5,568 bases of DNA from Dinoroseobacter sp042096155. GTDB lineage: Bacteria; Pseudomonadota; Alphaproteobacteria; Rhodobacterales; Rhodobacteraceae. The notes beneath the pieces were generated by a model that ran no database searches, had not been told where the DNA came from, and saw nothing but the letters and a program-made list of their open reading frames with translations. The DNA is taken from positions 1 to 5,568 of the forward strand of contig JBELMC010000138.1 of the NCBI GenBank assembly GCA_042096155.1. The letters are read 5' to 3'. A program made the position numbers and the translations under genes. Below, in pieces: positions 1 through 5,413 of the stretch (its first letter is position 1; the number at the start of each line of letters is the position of its first letter).

Positions 1-878
1 CCTAACATCGAATCCGCACGAAACGTCATAGGATCAAGAAAATCGTCATCAACCCGGCGGTACAACACATCGATTGCTTGGTACCCTCGCGTTGTCCGCA
101 TTGCGATTCTGCCATCCACAACCCGCAGATCGTGCCCTTCAACCAGCTCGACGCCCATCTGATCGGCCAGAAACGCATGTTCGAAATATGCAGAATTGTG
201 AATCCCCGGGGTCAAAATTGCGACCACCGGTTTTTCTGTACACAAGGCAGGTGCACATGCCGCGAGAGAACGACGCAGCGAACGCGGATAATTGCTGACC
301 GGCTGCACGCGATTTTTTGAGAACAACTCAGGAAACATATGCAGCATGGTTTCACGGTTCTCGAGCATATAACTGACACCGGATGGTGTGCGGGCATTAT
401 CTTCCAGCACGAAAAAATCGTCTTCGCCGGTGCGCACCAAATCTGTGCCGACAATGTGGGTGTAGACCCCACCCGGTGGTGTCATTCCGATCATTTCAGG
501 CAAAAAAGCATCGTTTTTCGCGATCATTTCAGCAGGGAGTCGACCCGCCTTAATGATCTCTTGCCCATGATAAATGTCATGCAAAAACGCGTTGACCGCC
601 CGGACCCGTTGCTCAATCCCCTTACTCAGACGGGCCCATTCGCGTCCGGACAGCACGCGAGGAACAATGTCGAACGGGATCAGTCGTTCCTCGGCTTCAG
701 CTTGCGAATACACATTAAACGTGATGCCCGACAAGCGGAAGACCTCCTCGGCGCCTCGGGCTTTTTGGTGTAACCGGCTGAGATCTTCGGCCTGAAACCA
801 GGTGTCATATTGCTGATAAGGGGCGCGACAGATTCCGTCTTGCCCACGCATTTCATCGAACGGAGGTGTGTCAGTCAT
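1..878 (-). CDS. circularly permuted type 2 ATP-grasp protein (COG2308, DUF404/DUF407 type), N-terminal 292 residues, cut by left edge
   Basis: Reading the minus strand from the ATG at 878-876 gives an uninterrupted 292-codon frame that runs off the left end. Family hallmarks appear in the expected order: GITFNVY (about residues 51-57), ERLIPFDIVPR (64-74), VLEDNARTPSGVSYMLENR (157-175), LTPGIHNSAYFEHAFLA (222-238) and VLYRRVDDDFLDP (271-283). Full-length members are about 470-490 residues, so roughly 60 percent is present. The family is related to glutathionylspermidine synthetase-type ATP-grasp ligases and is predicted to make peptide-like amide bonds using ATP; its substrate is unknown. 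It commonly sits with alpha-E (DUF403), transglutaminase-like and Anbu protease genes, which would lie beyond position 1 here. An in-frame TAA lies upstream at about 916 and no other ATG falls between, which supports this start. The Shine-Dalgarno is weak (AAAGGCG at 893-899, rather distant). Recognition is by motif; function is inferred. Confidence 0.93.
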   Translation of the reverse strand, partial: MTDTPPFDEMRGQDGICRAPYQQYDTWFQAEDLSRLHQKARGAEEVFRLSGITFNVYSQAEAEERLIPFDIVPRVLSGREWARLSKGIEQRVRAVNAFLHDIYHGQEIIKAGRLPAEMIAKNDAFLPEMIGMTPPGGVYTHIVGTDLVRTGEDDFFVLEDNARTPSGVSYMLENRETMLHMFPELFSKNRVQPVSNYPRSLRRSLAACAPALCTEKPVVAILTPGIHNSAYFEHAFLADQMGVELVEGHDLRVVDGRIAMRTTRGYQAIDVLYRRVDDDFLDPMTFRADSML

Positions 879-881
879 AAC

Positions 882-897
882 GCGAAGGTTTCGCCTT
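882..897 (-). promoter_or_regulatory. small inverted repeat just upstream of the ATP-grasp start
   Basis: GCGAA (882-886), a three-base spacer, then TTCGC (890-894) form a perfect inverted repeat ending four bases before the minus-strand ATG. An overlapping alternative pairs AAGG (885-888) with CCTT (894-897). Both overlap the only purine-rich stretch that could act as the ribosome binding site, so folding in the mRNA could limit translation initiation. Five-base stems arise easily by chance, so the functional reading is inference. Confidence 0.25.
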
Positions 898-970
898 TCT
901 GTCTGTCCAGCTGCTTAGCATTGGATCCCATCAACGTAATTATTCGAAGAAAACGCAAGGTCTTTCCCAG

Positions 971-985
971 TTGGGCCAGGCCCAA
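971..985. repeat. perfect 7-1-7 palindrome, possible operator
   Basis: TTGGGCC (971-977), a single A, then GGCCCAA (979-985) form a perfect inverted repeat centred at 978, between two divergent genes. The flanks TTTC (963-966) and GAAA (987-990) extend the symmetry loosely. A one-base centre is poor for an RNA hairpin but typical of a site bound by a dimeric regulator. It is followed by an A-rich, not T-rich, stretch on the plus strand, so it does not look like a terminator. Which regulator would bind is unknown. Confidence 0.4.
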
Positions 986-1052
986 AGAAAATTAATCCAC
1001 CGATCTGATGGTCTCGTCCACAAAAGATCACATGGCTTCAGCTTCGCCCCCT

Positions 1053-1080
1053 TTCACAGCGCCGTCGTGTGCGATATGTG
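1053..1080 (+). promoter_or_regulatory. asd: possible sigma70-type promoter for asd
   Basis: TTCACA (1053-1058) matches five of six bases of the -35 consensus. After a 16-base spacer, TATGTG (1075-1080) matches three of six bases of the -10 consensus. Transcription would begin near 1087, leaving a leader of about 24 bases that includes the Shine-Dalgarno. The -10 is poor and alphaproteobacterial promoters are loose, so this is only a candidate. Confidence 0.25.
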
Positions 1081-1095
1081 CCGCGCAGGACTGCC

Positions 1096-1101
1096 AAGGA
1101 G
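1096..1101 (+). promoter_or_regulatory. asd: Shine-Dalgarno that fixes the asd start
   Basis: AAGGAG ends nine bases before the ATG at 1111. The longer reading that begins at 1069 has no comparable site and adds 14 residues before the Rossmann fold. This site therefore decides for the 1111 start. Confidence 0.85.
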
Positions 1102-1110
1102 ACCCAAGCA

Positions 1111-2133
1111 ATGGGCTATAATGTTGTCGTTGTTGGCGCCACGGGAAACGTGGGCCATGAAATGCTGAATATTCTCGCGGAGCGCCAGTTTCCCGTGGAC
1201 AAGATTGCCGCACTGGCCAGCCGAAAATCATTGGGCACAGAGGTGACCTTTGGCGATGAAACGCTGACCACGCAAGACCTCGCCCAGTTCGATTTCACCG
1301 GTTGGGACATCGCGTTGTTCGCAGTTGGCTCCGGCCCAACAAAAGAATTTGCGCCCAGGGCCGCAGCTGCAGGGTGTGTTGTCATCGACAACAGCTCGCT
1401 CTATCGCTACGACCCGGATATTCCCTTGGTCGTGCCGGAAGTAAACCCGCAAGCGGTGGACCGCTACATCAAAAAGAATATTATCGCGAATCCGAACTGT
1501 TCGACCGCGCAAATGGTTGTGGCACTCAAGCCATTGCACGATCGTGCGAAAATCAAGCGCGTGGTGGTCAGCACCTACCAATCGGTATCTGGGTCCGGCA
1601 AAGCTGGCATGGATGAGCTGTGGGACCAAACCAAGTCGATTTACAATCCGGTGACAGAGGTTCTACCCAAGACATTTACCAAGCAGATCGCGTTTAACGT
1701 CATTCCTCATATCGATGTTTTTATGGAAGATGGGACCACGAAAGAAGAATGGAAAATGGTCGCAGAAACCAAAAAGATCGTTGATCCGGCGATCAAAGTC
1801 ACCGCCACCTGCGTCCGTGTTCCTGTTTTTGTCGGTCATTCCGAGGCCCTTAATATTGAGTTTGAGGATTTTCTCGACGAAGATGAGGCCCGTGAGATTT
1901 TGCGCGAGGCGCCTGGTATAATGGTCGTCGATACACGCGAAGATGGTGGATATATCTCGCCAATCGAATGCGTTGGTGAGTTCGCCACTTACATCAGCCG
2001 TATTCGTCAAGACAGCACCATCGAGAATGGTCTGAACTTGTGGTGCGTATCAGATAACCTCCGCAAAGGCGCTGCATTGAATGCGGTCCAGATTGCGGAA
2101 ACTTTGGGCGCACGCTGTCTGAAAAAAGGCTAA
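1111..2133 (+). CDS. asd: aspartate-semialdehyde dehydrogenase
   Basis: This cytoplasmic enzyme reduces beta-aspartyl phosphate to aspartate semialdehyde with NADPH. That is the shared step to lysine/diaminopimelate, threonine and methionine. The product is 340 residues, normal for the family. Visible motifs are the N-terminal NADP-binding loop GATGNVG (residues 9-15), the catalytic cysteine Cys130 in NPNCST (codon 1498-1500), STYQSVSGSG with Gln157 (154-163), Arg236 and the acid-base His243 in RVPVFVGHSEALN, and the C-terminal DNLRKGAALNAVQIAE (315-330). All key residues are present, so it should be active. The start at 1111 is set by AAGGAG at 1096-1101 and puts the Rossmann fold at the very N-terminus. 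It appears to be transcribed alone: the upstream gene is divergent and a large inverted repeat follows. Confidence 0.97.
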   Translation: MGYNVVVVGATGNVGHEMLNILAERQFPVDKIAALASRKSLGTEVTFGDETLTTQDLAQFDFTGWDIALFAVGSGPTKEFAPRAAAAGCVVIDNSSLYRYDPDIPLVVPEVNPQAVDRYIKKNIIANPNCSTAQMVVALKPLHDRAKIKRVVVSTYQSVSGSGKAGMDELWDQTKSIYNPVTEVLPKTFTKQIAFNVIPHIDVFMEDGTTKEEWKMVAETKKIVDPAIKVTATCVRVPVFVGHSEALNIEFEDFLDEDEAREILREAPGIMVVDTREDGGYISPIECVGEFATYISRIRQDSTIENGLNLWCVSDNLRKGAALNAVQIAETLGARCLKKG

Positions 2134-2143
2134 TCCCTGTCGT

Positions 2144-2177
2144 TCTGAAGAGGTTAAAATTCAATAACCTCTTCGGA
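2144..2177 (+). terminator. inverted repeat after asd, probable transcript end or 3' stabilising hairpin
   Basis: GAAGAGGTTA (2147-2156) pairs perfectly with TAACCTCTTC (2165-2174) around an eight-base loop. Three further pairs, one of them G-U, extend the stem outward to 2144-2177. It begins about ten bases after the asd stop, where a terminator is expected. No T-rich run follows on the plus strand (GGAGCGGCCCC comes next), so it is not a textbook intrinsic terminator and may instead protect the 3' end or assist another termination mode. Confidence 0.55.
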
Positions 2178-2387
2178 GCGGCCCCATTCGAGCAACAAGA
2201 GGCGATGGACTGATCAAACATGGGTATGGCCTGAAACCGGTGAACCGAATTGGACCATCCCAGCATCATGGCGGTCGTCAAGCTCAGATGTTTTGCACAG
2301 TCGCACACCGTCCGGGTCGCTGTAAGGCGCAAGCCCGGCACCAGAAGGACGTAGGCTGTCACCCTTCAACGCAAAATATATATCCAC
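2178..2387. other. non-coding or decayed sequence between the asd hairpin and the transposase fragment
   Basis: Open frames on either strand here do not resemble any protein I recognise, and the plus-strand frame that continues into the transposase remnant contains a TAG near 2350. In the best frame there is only a vague resemblance to the cysteine/arginine-rich region that precedes the IS3 OrfB catalytic core, too weak to claim. It may be the more degraded 5' part of the same insertion sequence. I see no promoter, RNA gene or clear insertion-sequence end. Confidence 0.4.
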
Positions 2388-2562
2388 TTCAAAGCAATCA
2401 TCGAGTTGGCCGATCGGTACGGGTCCTACGACTATCGTAGGGTCACTTCCCTGCTCCAACAACGTGGGCTGGCATATGGACCACAAGCGGGTGCAGCGAA
2501 TTTGACAGCGCGGAGGGCTAAATGTCCCGCAAAAGCAAAAGAAAAAAGGACGGTCTTGGCGG
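2388..2562 (+). pseudogene. remnant of IS3-family transposase OrfB (frameshifted, internal stop)
   Basis: Two adjoining frames together read like the N-terminal region of an IS3-family OrfB. The first, about 2391-2468, gives KAIIELADRYGSYDYRRV then TSLLQQRG. After a shift of one base near 2466-2469 the second, 2470-2559, gives WHMDHKRVQRI, a TGA at 2503-2505, then QRGGLNVPQKQKKKGRSW. Intact relatives read roughly ELAxRYGRYGYRR, LLxxAGWxVNHKRVxRIWRREGL, KVPQKQ, GRLW, so the TGA replaces the conserved tryptophan codon TGG. The rest of the protein, including the DDE catalytic core, is not visible downstream. It is therefore a dead fragment of about 57 codons. Identification is from memory of the family pattern, with no database search. 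It explains most of the unusually long gap between asd and typA. Confidence 0.75.
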
Positions 2563-2804
2563 GGAACGCCATGTCGGCAAGGGCGTCATGCGCGCTGCCA
2601 TCCCTCCGTTCAGCCCATTTGAGCCAACGAGACCGGACCTATCGGCCACTTTGCGCTAGGGCTCACCGAAAGGTGTAGGGTCGGGCTGTTCGAACGCCTG
2701 CAGGATCGCGGCGGATGCTGCACACTGCGGCATCTACCCTCTAGCCTTTTGGACAAGGGTAAGGTACGCGCCGCCCAACAACGTTTTATCCGAAAGATGC
2801 CCTT
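2563..2804. other. typA upstream region without a recognisable gene
   Basis: The transposase similarity stops near 2562 and no frame up to typA looks like a conserved protein. Two small hairpins are visible: CACC-GAAA-GGTG at 2664-2675, and GATGCTGC (2714-2721) pairing with GCGGCATC (2727-2734) through one G-T wobble. The typA promoter should lie here, but no pair of -35 and -10 boxes is convincing. TAGCCT at 2742-2747 could serve as a weak -10. Confidence 0.4.
2714..2734 (+). promoter_or_regulatory. small hairpin in the typA upstream region
   Basis: GATGCTGC and GCGGCATC form an eight-base-pair stem with one G-T wobble and the loop ACACT. It is followed at a distance by CCTTTT (2745-2750). 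It could be a weak terminator of readthrough from the left or part of the typA leader. The sequence does not distinguish these, and chance is possible. Confidence 0.25.
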
Positions 2805-4622
2805 ATGGAATTGCGCAATATTGCGATCATCGCACATGTGGACCACGGTAAGACCACATTGGTGGACGAACTTCTCAAACAGTCTGGTACTTACCGTGAA
2901 AATCAAACGACCACTGAACGCGCCATGGACAGCAACGATCTCGAACGCGAGCGCGGTATCACGATCTTTGCCAAGCCAACATCGGTGGAATGGAAGGGCA
3001 CTCGAATCAATATCGTCGACACCCCGGGCCACGCCGATTTCGGCGGTGAAGTTGAGCGGATCCTATCGATGGTCGATGGTGTTGTGCTTCTGGTGGATGC
3101 CGCAGAAGGACCGATGCCCCAAACAAAATTCGTCACCTCGAAGGCGCTGGCCTTGGGGTTGCGCCCGATTGTCGTTCTCAACAAGGTCGACAAACCAGAT
3201 AGCGAGCCGGATCGCGCGTTAGATGAATGCTTTGATTTGTTCTCATCACTGGACGCCAGCGAAGACCAGCTGGATTTTCCACATCTTTACGCGTCCGGGC
3301 GCTCTGGCTGGGCAGATGCTGACCTGGACGGTCCACGTAAAGATCTAAGCGCGCTATTTGATCTGGTCGTGCGTCATGTGCCACCACCGCGTCAGCTCAG
3401 CCGCAAAGGTGAAGATTTCCGCATGTTGGCCACCACTCTTGGCAGCGACCCATTTGTTGGCCGCCTTCTGACCGGCCGCGTGGAGTCCGGCACCCTAAAG
3501 GTGGGTGCGACTGTCCAGGCCTTGTCCCGCATTGGCCAAAAAATTGAACAATTCCGCGTGACTCGTATTCAGGCGTTCCGAGGTCTGAGTCAGCAAGATA
3601 TCAACCAAGCTGAGGCTGGCGATATCGTCAGCATTGCAGGTATGTCAAAAGCCACGGTTGCGGATACAATTTGCGCTTTGGCTGTCGACACCGCATTGGA
3701 TGCCCAGCCGATTGACCCGCCCACCATCACCGTGACCTTTGGCATTAACGACAGTCCTTTGGCCGGTCGAGATGGCAAGAAGGTGCAATCGCGCGTCATT
3801 CGCGATCGTCTGATGAAAGAAGCTGAATCGAACGTGGCGATCAAGATCAGCGACACGCCAGGAGGCGAAGCCTTTGAAGTTGCCGGTCGCGGTGAACTTC
3901 AGATGGGCGTTCTCATAGAGAACATGCGCCGAGAAGGGTTCGAGCTCAGCATCAGCCGACCGCAGGTTTTGTTTCGTGAAATCGATGGCACACGGATGGA
4001 GCCAATCGAAGAAGTCACCATCGACGTTGATGACGAATATTCCGGCGCCGTGATCGAAAAGATCACAGGAACCCGCAAGGGCGAATTGGCAGAAATGAAG
4101 CAAGCAGGCGCAGGAAAGACCCGGATCATTGCCCATGTGCCATCGCGCGGTTTGATCGGCTATCATGGCGAGTTTCTGACTGACACACGCGGTACTGGTG
4201 TTTTGAACCGTGTATTTTACGAATGGGCGCCATTCAAAGGTGCTATTCCCGGTCGCCGCCAGGGCGTTCTGATTTCAATGGAGAACGGAACATCCGTTGC
4301 ATTCGCGTTGTGGAACCTGGAAGATCGTGGGAAAATGTTCATTGGTGCACAAGAACCGGTGTACCAAGGTATGATCATTGGCGAGCATAGCCGTGACAAC
4401 GATCTGGAGGTAAATCCTCTCAAAGGCAAGAAACTGACCAATGTCCGAGCCAGCGGCACCGACGAAGCAGTGCGATTAACCACGCCGGTGATTATGTCAC
4501 TGGAACAAGCCATTGCTTATGTTGATGATGACGAGCTGGTCGAAGTCACACCCAACGCTGTCCGGCTGCGCAAACGCCATTTGGATCCACACGAACGTAA
4601 ACGAGCAGCGCGGGCCGTCTAA
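2805..4622 (+). CDS. typA: translational GTPase TypA/BipA
   Basis: A ribosome-associated GTPase of the EF-G/LepA class that aids ribosome assembly and stress or cold adaptation. The product is 605 residues, the normal family length. GTPase motifs: G1 AHVDHGKTT (residues 10-18), G2 RGITI (50-54), G3 DTPGH (72-76), G4 NKVD (126-129) and G5-like SGR (164-166). Domain II follows at about 203-290, then an EF-G domain III-like part (about 305-385), a domain V-like part (about 390-480) and the BipA-specific C-terminal domain with NGTSVAFALWNLEDRG (494-509) and GEHSRDNDLEVNP (526-538). Nothing is missing. MELRNIAIIAHVDHGK is a typical N-terminus and fixes the start. The Shine-Dalgarno is weak (GAAAG, 2792-2796, eight bases before the ATG). 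It appears monocistronic, and its stop overlaps the convergent phosphatase stop. Confidence 0.98.
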   Translation: MELRNIAIIAHVDHGKTTLVDELLKQSGTYRENQTTTERAMDSNDLERERGITIFAKPTSVEWKGTRINIVDTPGHADFGGEVERILSMVDGVVLLVDAAEGPMPQTKFVTSKALALGLRPIVVLNKVDKPDSEPDRALDECFDLFSSLDASEDQLDFPHLYASGRSGWADADLDGPRKDLSALFDLVVRHVPPPRQLSRKGEDFRMLATTLGSDPFVGRLLTGRVESGTLKVGATVQALSRIGQKIEQFRVTRIQAFRGLSQQDINQAEAGDIVSIAGMSKATVADTICALAVDTALDAQPIDPPTITVTFGINDSPLAGRDGKKVQSRVIRDRLMKEAESNVAIKISDTPGGEAFEVAGRGELQMGVLIENMRREGFELSISRPQVLFREIDGTRMEPIEEVTIDVDDEYSGAVIEKITGTRKGELAEMKQAGAGKTRIIAHVPSRGLIGYHGEFLTDTRGTGVLNRVFYEWAPFKGAIPGRRQGVLISMENGTSVAFALWNLEDRGKMFIGAQEPVYQGMIIGEHSRDNDLEVNPLKGKKLTNVRASGTDEAVRLTTPVIMSLEQAIAYVDDDELVEVTPNAVRLRKRHLDPHERKRAARAV

Positions 4623-5410
4623 ACTTCATAAAACACCTTCGCGATCCGTCTCGCAGCGGGTCGCCATACATGCGCCCGGAGATATCTGAAATCTGACCGA
4701 ATATTCCTTAACGTGAAATTCGGAAGATGCGCATGCAAGCGAAAAGCCCAGAACAGGCCCAAAGCGATCAGCGCCATCATCCAGCCGCCAATCAAAATAT
4801 CCGACAAAAAATGGCGCCCTTTGAAAACACGCAGCAGCGCAAAGACAACTGCAATACCCGTCAGAATAGTAATAAAAAGTGGCAAATAACGTCGAGAAAT
4901 ATTGTTCCACAACAATATTCCGACGACCAGCGCAAACATCACGGACGCGGCGCCTTCGCCGGATACGAACGAGCAATTGCGGACACATTGATCGGCAATC
5001 TCAAACGGCGGCGTAAACAGTTTATCGCCCCCAAACTGTTCTAAATGGGCCGGGCGTGCGCGCCCCCAGTGGCTTTTGAGGACCCCGTTGACCAAGATGC
5101 CGGGCCCGAGGACAAAGCTGAACCACCCAAAAAACCAAACCTGGACCGGTGTATGAGCGCGAAAGCCCATCAGCAGTGTGGCTATCCACATCATCAAACA
5201 CCCGAGTGCCAGTCCGATCGCAAGGTTCCAAAAGCTGTTGCGCAGCACTTCAAGCCACATCAAATCGGCAAGCGGAAAGCGTGAGTCTCGGTAAAACAGC
5301 CCCGCGACCCAAAGATCGAGTGTTGGCCATGTTGCAAACACGATGTGAGACACTGCCAACCCAAGGATCAGACCAAAGCTGACTTTGGCATATGTCAGAT
5401 CGCGCAGCAT
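4619..5410 (-). CDS. PAP2-superfamily membrane phosphatase
   Basis: A 263-residue integral membrane protein with about six hydrophobic segments (roughly residues 11-27, 60-82, 92-110, 155-168, 177-193 and 203-223). The type 2 phosphatidic acid phosphatase signature is present in three parts. Motif 1 is KSHWGRARP, with Lys112 and Arg119-Pro120. Motif 2 is SFVSGEGA, with Ser150-Gly151-Glu152 where most members have PSGH. Motif 3 is RVFKGRHFLSD, with Arg194, His200 and Asp204. Such enzymes remove phosphate from membrane lipids such as phosphatidic acid, undecaprenyl pyrophosphate or lipid A; the substrate here cannot be told. The glutamate at the motif-2 histidine position is notable, although I recall SGE variants in other alphaproteobacterial PAP2 proteins. 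The start lies three bases after the upstream regulator's stop with no clear Shine-Dalgarno, so translation is probably coupled. Confidence 0.9.
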   Translation of the reverse strand: MLRDLTYAKVSFGLILGLAVSHIVFATWPTLDLWVAGLFYRDSRFPLADLMWLEVLRNSFWNLAIGLALGCLMMWIATLLMGFRAHTPVQVWFFGWFSFVLGPGILVNGVLKSHWGRARPAHLEQFGGDKLFTPPFEIADQCVRNCSFVSGEGAASVMFALVVGILLWNNISRRYLPLFITILTGIAVVFALLRVFKGRHFLSDILIGGWMMALIALGLFWAFRLHAHLPNFTLRNIRSDFRYLRAHVWRPAARRIAKVFYEV

Positions 5411-5413
5411 CTG

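Larger units (their letters stand above)
879..1110. other. divergent intergenic region between the ATP-grasp gene and asd
   Basis: The 232 bases between two divergent starts must hold promoters for both genes. No coding frame here looks real. Visible elements are the small hairpin at 882-897, the 15-base palindrome at 971-985, a possible sigma70-like pair at 1053-1080 and the asd Shine-Dalgarno at 1096-1101. I see no riboswitch-like structure such as a lysine leader, although a folding search was not possible. The stretch 986-1050 shows nothing else I can name. Confidence 0.6.

Noticed and set aside
339..773. A 144-codon plus-strand reading
   Set aside because: It is antisense to the ATP-grasp gene, whose minus-strand translation shows family motifs throughout; the plus-strand reading resembles nothing.
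1069..1110. An upstream ATG that would extend asd by 14 residues
   Set aside because: The extension precedes a canonical N-terminal Rossmann motif and has no good ribosome binding site, whereas AAGGAG sits nine bases before the ATG at 1111.
1663..2010. A 115-codon minus-strand reading inside asd
   Set aside because: It lies wholly antisense to a complete, motif-rich gene and has no recognisable content.
2214..2486. A 90-codon minus-strand reading between asd and typA
   Set aside because: It overlaps the transposase remnant on the opposite strand and looks like its shadow. It shows no family motif and has no clear ribosome binding site.
2522..2659. A 45-codon plus-strand reading starting MSRKSKRKKDG with a strong GGAGGG Shine-Dalgarno five bases upstream
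   Set aside because: Both the Shine-Dalgarno and the lysine-rich start fall inside the transposase remnant in another frame: RGGLNVPQKQKKKG is encoded by the same bases. The remainder of the reading matches nothing I recognise. Expression is possible but conservation is unlikely.
2797..2799. ATG eight bases before the typA start
   Set aside because: It is out of frame with typA and leads into a shadow reading; MELRNIAIIAHVDHGK at 2805 is the typical N-terminus.
2660..2804. Possible tRNA or small RNA gene upstream of typA
   Set aside because: The stems are short, there is no cloverleaf or T-arm consensus, and no convincing promoter-terminator pair frames a transcript.
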